A program made the position numbers and the translations under genes. A stretch of 64,000 bases of DNA from Ferrimonas gelatinilytica (lineage in GTDB: Bacteria > Pseudomonadota > Gammaproteobacteria > Enterobacterales > Shewanellaceae), in the NCBI RefSeq assembly GCF_039544205.1, contig NZ_BAABLF010000006.1, positions 248,001 to 312,000 of the forward strand. The letters are read 5' to 3'. This document shows, piece after piece, positions 1 through 9,007 of this stretch; within the stretch, counting starts at the first letter, position 1, and every line of letters begins with the position of its first letter. The notes under the pieces are model-generated. The model saw only the letters and a program-made list of their open reading frames with translations. It did not search any database and was not told the origin of the DNA.

Positions 1-77
1 CTCATCGAAATATCTGTGCTAAACGTACGATGACAAATATTCCGATGTGAAGAGGAAGTTTTCGCTTTTGAATTATT

Positions 78-165
78 GGTCAGGTGTCCGAGTGGCTGAA
101 GGAGCACGCCTGGAAAGTGTGTATACGGCAACGTATCGAGAGTTCGAATCTCTCCCTGACCGCCA
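78..165 (+). tRNA. tRNA-Ser (GGA)
   Basis: 88-nt class II tRNA with the long serine variable arm, GGA anticodon, TTCGAATC T-loop and encoded CCA end. It closely matches enterobacterial tRNA-Ser(GGA). It is identical to the second copy 77 nt downstream. Confidence 0.96.
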
Positions 166-242
166 TATTTATCTGAGAATCTCAGAGCTCATGCCACAGA
201 GTCAAACCGTGGTCGTGAAACCAACACGATAAAATAACTATA

Positions 243-330
243 GGTCAGGTGTCCGAGTGGCTGAAGGAGCACGCCTGGAAAGTGTGTATACGGCAACGTA
301 TCGAGAGTTCGAATCTCTCCCTGACCGCCA
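243..330 (+). tRNA. tRNA-Ser (GGA), second copy
   Basis: Exact 88-nt duplicate of the upstream tRNA-Ser, with GGA anticodon and encoded CCA. The two copies are probably one transcription unit, since only the second is followed by a terminator hairpin. Confidence 0.96.
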
Positions 331-336
331 CATTGA

Positions 337-364
337 AAAGCCCGCCATCTCGGTGGGCTTTTTG
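337..364 (+). terminator. Rho-independent terminator of the tRNA-Ser unit
   Basis: GC-rich hairpin (AAGCCCGCC, loop ATCT, CGGTGGGCTT) running directly into a T-run just after the second tRNA-Ser. Confidence 0.9.
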
Positions 365-509
365 CTTTTCTTTATTTGGTGTTCACTTAGCTGCTCGGCC
401 ATATAGATCTGAAAACTCTATATTTTGTCGTTGATCTGGTTGAGGAATTTTCCTGAGGCCGACCCTATTTAGTTTCAGGGCCAAGTTTTCAACCTTGACG
501 AGCATGTAA

Positions 510-845
510 TCACTTATGATTTTTCTTGCTGTCGTCGATTTTGGCCATAGTGCTAACCAACTCCTGGTAACTCATGCCGAGATCTTTAGCCAAGTTAATT
601 AGCTTTGCGCGATAGGTTTGGACCCGCTCTACTTTTTCGGCCTGTTCCTTTCGCTCATTGATCATCTCTATGACCACTTGACTAAAGGTCTCCAACTGTT
701 TCGTCGACCAGTCGAGCTGCTCAAGATAGCCTCTCATCTGCCGCGGGGAGCGCGTTGAGGTGCTGAGCTCATTAACCCGATTTTTCTCTTGCTCAAGTTC
801 GACCAGTGCGGATCGGAATGCATTTTCTAGTTGTGGATTACTCAT
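510..845 (-). CDS. Hypothetical coiled-coil protein
   Basis: 111-residue protein of no family I recognise. The start chosen is the ATG at 845, preceded on the minus strand by AGGA at good spacing; a longer reading upstream lacks a good ribosome site. The sequence is almost all charged helix. An N-terminal stretch is rich in Glu, Gln and Lys, and the C-terminal segment (LAKDLGMSYQELV) resembles the linker region of some H-NS-like proteins, but the typical C-terminal DNA-binding motif is missing. There is no signal peptide or membrane segment. It stands alone, convergent with the tRNA-Ser unit. An H-NS-like oligomerisation role is possible but unproven. Confidence 0.6.
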   Translation of the reverse strand: MSNPQLENAFRSALVELEQEKNRVNELSTSTRSPRQMRGYLEQLDWSTKQLETFSQVVIEMINERKEQAEKVERVQTYRAKLINLAKDLGMSYQELVSTMAKIDDSKKNHK

Positions 846-959
846 AAATCCTAATCGGTTTGGTAATAGTTGCCTACCATCCATGCACCTTATGTCGACA
901 GCTTCCTTGCTGCCAACATCCCATCATATACGAAAAAGGGTTAAAAGTAGTTAGCTTTA

Positions 960-1175
960 TTATTGCCAACCAAATCGCCAGCGGTTGGAATCCTCCAACT
1001 CATGCCAGTCGATATCGTAAAGGTGGCGGTTGTTTTGGCCCTGTATCGTGACGCTCAACAGCTCGCCGTCGAGGTTGTGATTGAGATTGGTCACCAGAAA
1101 ATGGGTTTCGTCATGAAAGGCGGTGGTGGAAGTCCATTTCGAACGCAGTAGGTTCTTTTCACTGAACACATTCAT
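960..1175 (-). CDS. TIGR02450-family small Trp-rich protein
   Basis: 71-residue protein matching the small tryptophan-rich family TIGR02450. It has the N-terminal LLRSKWTS pattern, a central HFLVTNL strand and the C-terminal DIDWHELEDSNRWRFGW signature. The start at 1175 follows a strong GGAGGTG ribosome site and overlaps the end of the DUF2878 gene by 4 bp, so it is translationally coupled. It is the last gene of the minus-strand photolyase operon. The biochemical role of this family is unknown. In other gammaproteobacteria members often sit near photolyase and photooxidative-stress genes, consistent with the context here. Confidence 0.85.
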   Translation of the reverse strand: MNVFSEKNLLRSKWTSTTAFHDETHFLVTNLNHNLDGELLSVTIQGQNNRHLYDIDWHELEDSNRWRFGWQ

Positions 1176-1681
1176 GTTTTCACCTCCATCTTTGTCGAAC
1201 GCTGCTTTTGTAAGAAGCGGATGACTCCAGGAAACAGGAGGATCCACCCCACTCCTATGATAAGGGTCCCGACGAGAGGACTGGGTGTCAGTTGAACGGC
1301 ACCGAACCAACTCCCCAAATAGTAACCTATTGCCCCACAACTGCCACAGATAAGGGACAAGCTGAGTGAGGACTTGGGTAGTCTGTTTAGTAACACCGTG
1401 GTAAATATGGAGAATTGAGTCCAAAGAATAATTAGGAAAGCGGGAATAGGAAGTAATGTCTCCGCATCAAAAGTCAGTATCTCTCCAAGGGCGAGCAGAA
1501 GATCCAATCCAACGCCGGCAGCGAAAAGGATAGGCCAAATGCGGTGCTGGCCAGGGGTGAGCAGCATCAGCATGAGAGCAGTAATGACCAATTGCCAGCC
1601 AAGCCACTGTCCGGCGCCAAACACCGCCAAAAACCATCCGATATCAAACAGGGTCAGTTGGCTGATCAGCCGCCATTTCAT
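1172..1681 (-). CDS. DUF2878 family inner-membrane protein
   Basis: 169-residue, very hydrophobic protein with about five predicted membrane helices spread along its length and a short basic C-terminus (RFLQKQRSTK). Length and pattern fit DUF2878. Members of this family occur in gammaproteobacterial clusters with photolyase, SnoaL-like and cyclopropane-fatty-acid genes linked to ChrR/RpoE singlet-oxygen responses. Molecular function is unknown. It overlaps the SnoaL-like gene upstream and the Trp-rich gene downstream by 4 bp each, so the operon assignment is firm. Confidence 0.8.
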   Translation of the reverse strand: MKWRLISQLTLFDIGWFLAVFGAGQWLGWQLVITALMLMLLTPGQHRIWPILFAAGVGLDLLLALGEILTFDAETLLPIPAFLIILWTQFSIFTTVLLNRLPKSSLSLSLICGSCGAIGYYLGSWFGAVQLTPSPLVGTLIIGVGWILLFPGVIRFLQKQRSTKMEVKT

Positions 1682-2121
1682 GGCGCCAGTCCTTTCTTAA
1701 TGCGTCGGTTAACCGCGCCGATAAGCGGTAGGTGTTCATACAGCATGGCGCCCAAATCGAAATAGTCGCGGTGGTAGAAAATACCCCCGTCTCCGTGCCT
1801 GAGTTCGCTGATCCCATCAACGGTGATGAGCCTGCCGCCCGCTAACTTAGGGTGACGGAACTGCATCTGCCAGGTCTGACAGAGCTGTTCCGGACTCTCG
1901 ATGACACAGTGTCCAAGATCAAAGTGAACTTCCTGTGCATTTTGATAGATGGCTGCGAGGTGCGTTTTGAACGCCGCTAACCCATGAAGAGTCACGGACG
2001 GATCTCTGAACTCCAGCTCCGGGTGGTAGATATCACTTAGCCCCGCCAAACTGTCGCTGTTCAGCCTGTTCCAGACAAGCGCAAACTGGTTCAGCCAATG
2101 TGGCGTCGGGTTAACTGACAT
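1678..2121 (-). CDS. SnoaL-like/NTF2-fold protein
   Basis: 147-residue protein with the NTF2-like (SnoaL) pattern: an N-terminal helix (LNQFALVWNRL) followed by the YHPELEFRDP motif of this fold, then alternating strands with many aromatics lining a presumed cone-shaped pocket. The product is soluble and cytoplasmic with no signal peptide. It starts inside the photolyase gene (11-bp overlap). SnoaL-like proteins of this type accompany photolyase and DUF2878 in photooxidative-stress clusters. The ligand or reaction cannot be told from sequence. Confidence 0.8.
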   Translation of the reverse strand: MSVNPTPHWLNQFALVWNRLNSDSLAGLSDIYHPELEFRDPSVTLHGLAAFKTHLAAIYQNAQEVHFDLGHCVIESPEQLCQTWQMQFRHPKLAGGRLITVDGISELRHGDGGIFYHRDYFDLGAMLYEHLPLIGAVNRRIKKGLAP

Positions 2122-3457
2122 CGCGTAACTCCTTTATCTTCTCGTTAAAGCTCTTACTCTGCAGAGCGTGATCTACGATGGGATCTCGTGAGGTGGTGTT
2201 CTTTGGTAAAAACGCATCGCGATAGCGCCGATCCGAGTCGAAGCGCTCGGCCTGACGACTTGGGCTGAAGTGCCGGTAGTAGGGGGCCGCATCCGCCCCA
2301 CAACCTGCGGCCCACTGCCAACCACCATTGTTGGAAGGGAAGTCACCGTCCAGAAGATAATACATGAAGTGGCGCTCTCCCAACCGCCAGTCTAGGTGGA
2401 GATCCTTGACCAGGAAGCTGGCACACAGCATGCGCAGCCTGTTATGCATCCAGCCGGTTTGCAATAGCTGCTTCATACCGGCATCGACCATCTCGAAGCC
2501 GGTTTCGCCCTGCTGCCAGCGTTGGAAGCGCTCATTGTGCACTTCCCATTCAGGTTCTTTCTCCGGGTACATCGCACTGTCTTTGGAGAGTGACGGGAAG
2601 TGATACATGAGGTAGCGATAAAACTCTCTCCAAAGCAGCTCGTTTAACCAGGTAGACGCGCCCTCACCATCGCACTCCTGTTGCTGGAGCGCGGCGAACA
2701 CCGTTCTTACCGAGAGCACACCGACAGCGAGATAGGGGGAAAGGTAGGAGGTACCCTCGTCTGCTGGCACATTGCGAGCCTCATGATAACTATCTACTTT
2801 CTCGTCTAAAAACGCCTTCAGACGCATTTGGGCCTCGGCTTCGCCCGGGATCAGGTGCCCCGGGTAATCCGGTTCCTGTTCCCATTCATCACAGCCTGAG
2901 TCGCCATCCGAGCTGGGCTGATCGAGTTTGCTGAACGTCAATGGTGCAGGTGTGTGGTCCGAGAGATACTCCCTGGCCTTACGGGAAAAAGGCGTAAAGA
3001 CCCGGTAGGGGGTACCCGTTGTTGTCTCTATCGCGTCAAAGTCCAGCAGGTTAGTTTCGGCGAACCGATGCAGTTTCAGACCCTTCTCATTGAGGCAGTT
3101 AGCGACCCCTGTATCTCGACGCTCCTCGTTAAAGCCGGGTTCGGCATTACAGAATACCTGGTCAACAAGGTGATCCTCACACCAAGACAGCAGCGCGTTG
3201 GGAATGGCATCAAAATCGTCAACCTGGAGAATATCCAGTGCCACGCCGGACTCAGCGAGCCGTTGTTTCAACGACTCGAGGTTCGCTCGGATCCAGCCCA
3301 GCTTGTTTGGGCCGAGGCCATGACGCCGCCACTGTCCAGGCGTAGCAAAGTAGATCCCCCTGATGGGCTGGCCCACTTCGCAGGCACCGTCGAGAGCGGG
3401 ATTGTCCTCCAGGCGAAGATCACTGCGAAACCAAACTGCCTTCATGGGTCGTCTCAC
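2111..3457 (-). CDS. phrB: Class I deoxyribodipyrimidine photolyase
   Basis: 448 residues, normal length for a class I CPD photolyase, which uses light and reduced FAD to split cyclobutane pyrimidine dimers. An N-terminal Rossmann-like antenna domain (VWFRSDLRLEDNPAL at residues 8-22) precedes the all-helical FAD domain, which contains TSYLSPYLAVG, LLWREFYRYLM and the highly conserved NNGGWQWAAGCGADAAPY block. The FAD-binding and dimer-binding tryptophans are present. The gene overlaps the DUF523/DUF1722 gene upstream (ATGA) and the SnoaL gene downstream. Gene order DUF523/YbgA then photolyase parallels the ybgA-phrB pair of E. coli. Confidence 0.95.
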   Translation of the reverse strand: MRRPMKAVWFRSDLRLEDNPALDGACEVGQPIRGIYFATPGQWRRHGLGPNKLGWIRANLESLKQRLAESGVALDILQVDDFDAIPNALLSWCEDHLVDQVFCNAEPGFNEERRDTGVANCLNEKGLKLHRFAETNLLDFDAIETTTGTPYRVFTPFSRKAREYLSDHTPAPLTFSKLDQPSSDGDSGCDEWEQEPDYPGHLIPGEAEAQMRLKAFLDEKVDSYHEARNVPADEGTSYLSPYLAVGVLSVRTVFAALQQQECDGEGASTWLNELLWREFYRYLMYHFPSLSKDSAMYPEKEPEWEVHNERFQRWQQGETGFEMVDAGMKQLLQTGWMHNRLRMLCASFLVKDLHLDWRLGERHFMYYLLDGDFPSNNGGWQWAAGCGADAAPYYRHFSPSRQAERFDSDRRYRDAFLPKNTTSRDPIVDHALQSKSFNEKIKELRDVS

Positions 3458-4398
3458 AGGTAGCAGCGCAACGCGAGCGCTTCAGGGTGGGGCTGAAGAT
3501 AACTCTGCGACTGTACGTAGGGTTTCGGAAAACGCACCAACAGGTGACGAAGGACCGATAATGGCGCCATCAAAGGCACTTTGCCCTGCCGGTAATCGAG
3601 AATGGTCTGGTGCAATTGTTGACGCTCGCCAGTGGTGATGTCTCGTTTGAAGTAGCCCTGCAGGTGCTGCAACACGTTGGTGTGACCACGTCGGCTGGCG
3701 GGTCGAGCTAACGCTGCCATCATCATTTTGCCGTATTCGTTCAACCGCTCGTCGAGTGAAGACTGACCTGAGGATGCGACCAAACGCCCGAGCTGCCGGT
3801 ACAGATTCTGATGGTGAGAGAGCAGCAGCATTTTATGTTTGCGGTGGAAGTTCAGCAGTCGTCCCTGGGTTGGATCAGCCTGCAACTGTTGGAACTCTTG
3901 ATAGATCAACACCCGAGTGACAAAGTTTTCCCTTAGGCGAGCGTCGTTCAAGCGCCCGTCCTCTTCCACCGGCAGCAGTGGATAGCGCTTCATCAGTGCA
4001 TCGGTAAACAGGCCCCGGCCGTTGCGTTCGGCACCCGTAGCATCGGCGTTAAACACCTTCACCCGCTCCATCCCGCAGCTGGGGGACTTCGCGCACACGA
4101 TATAGCCGGACAAGTTGTCGAGAGAGGGAAGGACGCGCTCGCTGAACGATTGCATCGCCTCGGTGTGATCCACGCCATTTTTGTCATCGACCAGTCGAAT
4201 TCCGATCTCGGTTTGCCGGAGACGAATGGTGGGTCGCGGGGTACTTAGCCCGGCACCGACCTCTGGGCAGATAGGGCGAAACTCCACCCACTCCCTCAAC
4301 TGACCGTCGACAAAGGCAGATCGTTTATGCCCGCCGTCGTATCGGACAGGCTGGCCGAGATTACAGGCACTGATACCAACAATCGGTTTCTTTTCCAT
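3454..4398 (-). CDS. DUF523-DUF1722 protein (YbgA-like)
   Basis: 314 residues starting at the ATG at 4398, which follows TAGGA at good spacing. The N-terminal half is DUF523, with its cysteine motif near the start (GISACNLGQPVRYDGGHKR) and a second conserved cysteine pair region (CAKSPSCGMERVKVF). The C-terminal half is DUF1722 (FHRKHKMLLLSH, then YGKMMMAAL). The cysteines suggest metal binding, unproven. It is the first gene of the five-gene minus-strand operon and overlaps photolyase by 4 bp. E. coli ybgA is likewise paired with phrB, but its biochemical role is unsettled. Confidence 0.88.
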   Translation of the reverse strand: MEKKPIVGISACNLGQPVRYDGGHKRSAFVDGQLREWVEFRPICPEVGAGLSTPRPTIRLRQTEIGIRLVDDKNGVDHTEAMQSFSERVLPSLDNLSGYIVCAKSPSCGMERVKVFNADATGAERNGRGLFTDALMKRYPLLPVEEDGRLNDARLRENFVTRVLIYQEFQQLQADPTQGRLLNFHRKHKMLLLSHHQNLYRQLGRLVASSGQSSLDERLNEYGKMMMAALARPASRRGHTNVLQHLQGYFKRDITTGERQQLHQTILDYRQGKVPLMAPLSVLRHLLVRFPKPYVQSQSYLQPHPEALALRCYL

Positions 4399-4507
4399 TT
4401 TTCCTACCCCATACCCAGTTATTCCCCTGTTACGAAAAGGGTTACCTGTTTGGATCACTCCCGTTAAGATGAAAGATATGAATATGGATGAGATTTAGGG
4501 AAGCGGG

Positions 4508-5017
4508 ATGCGCGATCTTTTGCCTGAACTTTGTGACAGTTATGGTGCGGAATTGACACTGTTGCCTAGCAAGTTTTCGAGCTTTGGCGGCAAGGCGATC
4601 TTTTGGGGCCAGGTGGAAACCGTTCGCTGTCCCGAGGATAACGGGCTGGTTCGGCAGATCCTGTCTGAGCCGGGAAAAGGAAGAGTTCTGCTCATCGATG
4701 GTGGAGGCGGCTCCCGTCGCGCTTTATTGGGAGACCAGCTGGCCGAGTTGGCGCTGCAAAACGGATGGAGCGGGATCCTGGTCTACGGTTATGTCAGGGA
4801 CGTCATGACCTTGTCGAATTTACCTCTGGGAGTCCAGGCTCTGGGGGCAATGCCGTTAAAGACGGACAAGCGTGGTCTTGGAGAGCGCTCGGTCGAGGTT
4901 GAAATCGAGGGACGCAGGATCCAACCGGGTGATTACCTCTACGCCGATCCAAACGGTATCGCCATCAGTGCCGCGCTCTTAGTCTTACCCGAAGGTTTTA
5001 AGGAGCTCAACGCATGA
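4508..5017 (+). CDS. rraA: RraA family protein
   Basis: 169 residues, close to E. coli RraA in length and sequence: ELCDSYG at the N-terminus, FSSFGGKA, PEDNGLVRQIL, LIDGGGGSRRALLGD and GDYLYADPNGIAIS. RraA binds RNase E and its degradosome partners and inhibits RNA cleavage. Some relatives are 4-hydroxy-4-methyl-2-oxoglutarate aldolases, so an enzymatic role cannot be excluded. The gene is divergent from the photolyase operon and its stop overlaps the start of the AsmA gene (ATGA), which suggests co-translation. Confidence 0.88.
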   Translation: MRDLLPELCDSYGAELTLLPSKFSSFGGKAIFWGQVETVRCPEDNGLVRQILSEPGKGRVLLIDGGGGSRRALLGDQLAELALQNGWSGILVYGYVRDVMTLSNLPLGVQALGAMPLKTDKRGLGERSVEVEIEGRRIQPGDYLYADPNGIAISAALLVLPEGFKELNA

Positions 5018-6813
5018 GTGTTTTTAAGGGGATAGGTCTTTTCCTTGCTGCTGTGATAATCGCAGCAGTCGGGTATTTTGCTCTGGTGTTCGATCTGAAC
5101 GGCTTCAAGCAGCCGATTGAGCAGAAAGTGTCTGCTCTGTTCGGGCGGGAGCTCAAAATCGGAGGTGAGATCGGTTGGTCGCTCTATCCGAGCATTGGTC
5201 TTCAGCTGTCGCAGGTGGAGCTGGCGAACCTGCCACAGGAGACACTTCCGCCACTGCTTCAGGTCGATAAAGTTGCCGTCGGTGTTGCCCTGATGCCATT
5301 GCTCAGTCGCCGTCTCGAGGTGGAGCAGGTGATGATCGACAAGGCCCAACTCCATATCGTTACCCTGGCGGATGGGCGAACCAGCTTCACTGGCCTGGGG
5401 CAACAGGGTCAGGGTGAGGCGCCCACCGCGTCGACCGAGCCTGCCAAGGGCAAGCCGGAGTGGCGTCTTGGTGAGCTCGCGCTGACCGATTTGACCATCA
5501 TTAACGATAATCGACAGCAGGGGGCTAAGAGCACCCTGCATCTGGACTCGTTCACGTTAACGGATTTTGAACCGGGTCGAGCGTCGCCGCTGAACCTCAA
5601 ACTTGCTGTCGATGATGGCCAGCAGCGCGTTGAGACCCGTGCAGACGCGATGCTTACCCTGGCACCCACGTTGGATCGTGTGCAGCTTGATGGCTGGCAG
5701 CAAGCGATCACCATTCAGGGACCCGCTCTGCCTGTTTCGCCCATGGAGGTCGATCTCAGCCTCGACGCGGACCTTGATACCGCAGCGGCCAATTTTGCTC
5801 TGCGGCAGTTTCAACTGAGCTGGCAAGAGTTCGATTTCGCCGGCACCGGCTCTCTCTCGCTGTCCGGTCCTGTGCCCCTGGTCAAACTCAAGGGGCAGGG
5901 CAACCGGCTCGATCTGTCCCCCTTTATGTCTGAGAACGGCACCGGTGGGGCCGCACAGGGCAAGGGCGAAACCAAGGGCGAACCGGATCTTAGCGCCATG
6001 AGCCAGGTGGATGTGGAACTCGATGTTGGCCTGGCGAGTCTCAACGTGCCGCCGGTTGATGTGACGGATGCGCGGTTGGCATTGACGCTGAAACGGGGTG
6101 TTTTGAAAGTGACCAATATGACCGGGCGGGCTTTTGATGGCAGTTTTTCTGCGACGGCGGCTTTGGACAGCGGAAACAACAGTTACCAGTTCAAGAACCA
6201 GATCCAGGGCTTGGCGCTGCTGTCCCTGTTGCAGGCAGTGGCGGATACTGGCCTGCTGTCAGGCACCGGCGCCCTGACTCTGAGTGGCCACGGGAAAGGG
6301 TTGAACCCCGATACGCTGTTGCGCAATCTGACCGTTGACGGCGCGCTTGAGGTTGCGGATGGTGCCCTTAACGGGATCAACGTGGCCCAGATGATCCGGT
6401 CTGGCCAGGCGAGGCTCAGTGGTGCGCCCGTCGAAGAGAAGCAGACCTTGAAAACCGATTTCGCCGCCTTATCCATGGCTCTGTCAATGAAAGAGGGGGT
6501 GTTTGCCACTCGTGAAATCGCCCTGGCGTCGCCCCTGTTGCGGATCCATGGTGATGGTAGCGTTGATGTAGCAAGACAGGCAATGAACTACGACATGGTT
6601 GTTTCCTTGGTGGGGAGCCTGGAAGGTCAGGGTGGTGGGGGCATTGATGAACTGAAAGATGTGCCTATTCCATTGAAAATTGGTGGTTCTTTGACGAAAC
6701 CGGAGTACAGTCTGGACCTGGAAAGCCTGGCCGAAGAGAAACTGAAGCAAGAAGGCAAGAAACTGGAAGACAAGCTCAAAGATAAGCTGTTTAAAAAATT
6801 GGGAGAGATGTAA
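5014..6813 (+). CDS. AsmA family protein
   Basis: 599 residues with one N-terminal membrane anchor (residues about 4-26). A long periplasmic region of AsmA type follows: the DLNGFKQPIEQKVSALFGREL block right after the anchor is typical, and a second AsmA domain near residues 330-520 contains TGLLSGTGALTLSGHGKG. A lysine-rich coiled tail ends the protein. AsmA-like proteins are thought to form bridge-like structures for phospholipid traffic between inner and outer membranes. It overlaps rraA by 4 bp and the next lipoprotein gene by 1 bp, so all three form one operon. Confidence 0.9.
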   Translation: MSVFKGIGLFLAAVIIAAVGYFALVFDLNGFKQPIEQKVSALFGRELKIGGEIGWSLYPSIGLQLSQVELANLPQETLPPLLQVDKVAVGVALMPLLSRRLEVEQVMIDKAQLHIVTLADGRTSFTGLGQQGQGEAPTASTEPAKGKPEWRLGELALTDLTIINDNRQQGAKSTLHLDSFTLTDFEPGRASPLNLKLAVDDGQQRVETRADAMLTLAPTLDRVQLDGWQQAITIQGPALPVSPMEVDLSLDADLDTAAANFALRQFQLSWQEFDFAGTGSLSLSGPVPLVKLKGQGNRLDLSPFMSENGTGGAAQGKGETKGEPDLSAMSQVDVELDVGLASLNVPPVDVTDARLALTLKRGVLKVTNMTGRAFDGSFSATAALDSGNNSYQFKNQIQGLALLSLLQAVADTGLLSGTGALTLSGHGKGLNPDTLLRNLTVDGALEVADGALNGINVAQMIRSGQARLSGAPVEEKQTLKTDFAALSMALSMKEGVFATREIALASPLLRIHGDGSVDVARQAMNYDMVVSLVGSLEGQGGGGIDELKDVPIPLKIGGSLTKPEYSLDLESLAEEKLKQEGKKLEDKLKDKLFKKLGEM

Positions 6814-7355
6814 TGAGGTATCAGGTTATCGCCGTCGCGTTGGGACTGGCGTTGAGTGGGTGTAGCCAGGGCGTGGCTCTGGCACCGTCCGAGGCCACCG
6901 GAAGCGTGGTACCGGCTCCCCAGGCGCAACCCCAGGTTGTGGGCTCCCGGCCCGAACCGACACGAGAGATGGCCCAACCGGAGAGCAGTGTATTGCAGGC
7001 AACCTTAGTGACATCCCACGCCTGGACCCGAGATGTCGGGGCCGAGATAACCCTGGAGTTGGAGAACCTCAGTGACAGCCCGGTGAGTTACACGGCCGCG
7101 TCGGGCATGTTGGCGGACTTTTGGCTTGAGAGTTTGGGTAGAGTCGTTTGGCGTTACTCTAACGACATGGCCTTTACCCAGGCGCTCGCGCCGTTTGAGA
7201 TGGCGGCGAACGGGCAGCGCTCCATGACGGTGCGGGTCAGCGCGAGAACCCTGTCAGACCTGGAGCCCGGCGTCTACCAATTAAATGCAGCGCTGAACCT
7301 CCATCCCCGCAGTGATGCGCCCCAGGTTCGCCCAATCTCAGTCATTCTCAAGTAG
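6813..7355 (+). CDS. Lipoprotein with BsuPI-like domain
   Basis: 180 residues with a lipoprotein signal peptide ending in the lipobox LSGC (Cys at residue 17). A Pro/Ala-rich linker to about residue 60 follows. The C-terminal beta-rich domain contains SPVSYTAASGMLADFWLES and VWRYSNDMAFTQAL, the pattern of intracellular proteinase inhibitor (BsuPI) domains. The lipobox lacks Asp at +2, so outer-membrane sorting is expected. It is the last gene of the rraA-AsmA unit (TAATG junction). Binding partner and real inhibitory activity are unknown. Confidence 0.75.
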   Translation: MRYQVIAVALGLALSGCSQGVALAPSEATGSVVPAPQAQPQVVGSRPEPTREMAQPESSVLQATLVTSHAWTRDVGAEITLELENLSDSPVSYTAASGMLADFWLESLGRVVWRYSNDMAFTQALAPFEMAANGQRSMTVRVSARTLSDLEPGVYQLNAALNLHPRSDAPQVRPISVILK

Positions 7356-7391
7356 GCGTGTCAGCCAGCTTCGCCAGCCTGGCCGTGTCGG

Positions 7392-8096
7392 TCAGGCCAG
7401 CAGAGTCTGGATTAGAAGCAGGGCAAGCCAGGGTAACAGGACGATCACCACGGTGGTCGTCCTGTTCAGTTTGGTCCAGGTTCGGATCGCCCAGTAAGCC
7501 AGGAGCAGGCTCCAGGCCAACAGCAGGCTGATGGACTCAGCGAGGGCGTAGCCGGTCGCCTCCATCGGCAGGTTCAATAGGCGGTTCAACGCCAGGGGCG
7601 ACAGTAGGCTGGGCTCAATCTCTCCCGATGCGGCCAGGATCATCAGGGTACTGACCAGCACGCTGACCAGCATCGGCAACTGCAGCCACCAGCATAGCCC
7701 GTACCAGTCGCTAAACCCCTCCAGATTCTCCTCATCCAACCGGGTCATCCTGCTCAGGTAGAGCGCCACCAGGGCATTGATCACCACCATGCCAAGAAGA
7801 GAGGTAATCAGGGTAACCGCGGCCCACTGGTTCGCGCTGAACATGGCAAGGAGGCTCTCCCTGTCCGCCGGAGCCAGTGCACCCAGCGAGGGTGCCAGCA
7901 CGGTGTGACGGTACCAGTCGAAGTCGACTCTAAGGAGATAGAGCCACTGTACCCCCGCGGTCCCCAAAGTGAGCAGTAAGAAAGGCCACCAGGACCAGCC
8001 TTTGGCGGATTTCAAGGCACGAAAAACGCATTTAGGGTGGAACCAGATCTGCTGTAGTGCCTGGTAGGGGCTGCGGGGCAGGGAGGAGGGGGTCAT
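7392..8096 (-). CDS. YIP1-family membrane protein
   Basis: 234 residues. A short cytoplasmic N-terminus (PYQALQQIWFHPKCVFRAL) opens many bacterial Yip1-domain proteins, and it is followed by about five membrane helices. The last helix ends at the C-terminus. Function of bacterial YIP1 proteins is unknown. The gene is convergent with the lipoprotein gene and divergent from the ABC transporter operon at 8183. No partner is seen on its strand. Confidence 0.75.
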   Translation of the reverse strand: MTPSSLPRSPYQALQQIWFHPKCVFRALKSAKGWSWWPFLLLTLGTAGVQWLYLLRVDFDWYRHTVLAPSLGALAPADRESLLAMFSANQWAAVTLITSLLGMVVINALVALYLSRMTRLDEENLEGFSDWYGLCWWLQLPMLVSVLVSTLMILAASGEIEPSLLSPLALNRLLNLPMEATGYALAESISLLLAWSLLLAYWAIRTWTKLNRTTTVVIVLLPWLALLLIQTLLA

Positions 8097-8182
8097 CGGC
8101 TATCCAGACTAAATGGTTGTTATCGCATGGTTTACGACGATAACATGACGGTCAAAATGGCACCAAGATAGGATCGCTTTGG

Positions 8183-9007
8183 ATGATCGAGATTGAGGGC
8201 TTATCGAAGCGTTTTGCGCTGGCGGATCCTAAGAGGGCCGCCCAGTCACAACGGCGTGATCCACGCCAGCGGGGGCGCCATTTCTACTCGGTAGAGTCGG
8301 TCTCGTTGAGCTGCCCCGCCGGAGAAGTGCTGGGGCTGATTGGCCCCAACGGAGCGGGGAAAACCACCACCTTGCGCCTGCTTTCCGGTGTTCTGCGTCC
8401 GGACGCGGGGCGAATCGTGATCGATGGTGAGCCGCTGGATACCCGGGACGGTGAACTGCGGCGTCGTATCGGATTTCTCTCCGCCTCGACCGCGCTGTAT
8501 GAGCGGCTGACGGTCGAGGAAAACCTGCGCTACTTTGGCCAGCTCTACGGTATGACGGTGCAGGCATTGGATGAGCGTATTGCCCTGCTGCAGGAGCAGT
8601 TGGCGTTTTCCGACTTTCGCCATCGCCGGGTGATGGATCTCTCATCGGGGATGCGACAGCGCGCCAACATCGCCAGGGCGGTGATCCATCAACCCCGAGC
8701 GATCGTGCTCGATGAGCCCACCACCGGCCTCGATATCATGGCCACCGAGGTGGTGCTTCAGTTCATTGATCAGCAGCGCCAGTCTGGCGTTCCGGTGATC
8801 TTCTCGACACACCATCTTGAGGAGATCTGCCTGCTTTGTGACCGGCTGGCGGTGATGCAACTGGGCAGGACGGTTTTCAATGGTCCGCTGGAAGCCTACG
8901 CCGGCAGCCGGGATCTTGAGCCCCTGAGGCGCACCTTCATGGCCCAGGCACTGGCCAGCAGGGAAGAGAGTCGGGAGGTGGGCGATGCTCAAGCTCATCT
9001 GGCTTAA
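8183..9007 (+). CDS. natA: NatA-like ABC transporter ATPase
   Basis: 274-residue nucleotide-binding subunit of an ABC-2 type exporter. Walker A (GPNGAGKTTTLRLL), ABC signature (LSSGMRQR), Walker B (AIVLDEPTTGLD) and the switch His (STHHLEE) are all present. An insertion of basic residues (about 15-37) between the first strand and Walker A is unusual in length. The gene overlaps its permease by 23 bp. Similarity is to NatA of Na+-efflux NatAB systems, but the substrate cannot be assigned from sequence. Confidence 0.88.
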   Translation: MIEIEGLSKRFALADPKRAAQSQRRDPRQRGRHFYSVESVSLSCPAGEVLGLIGPNGAGKTTTLRLLSGVLRPDAGRIVIDGEPLDTRDGELRRRIGFLSASTALYERLTVEENLRYFGQLYGMTVQALDERIALLQEQLAFSDFRHRRVMDLSSGMRQRANIARAVIHQPRAIVLDEPTTGLDIMATEVVLQFIDQQRQSGVPVIFSTHHLEEICLLCDRLAVMQLGRTVFNGPLEAYAGSRDLEPLRRTFMAQALASREESREVGDAQAHLA

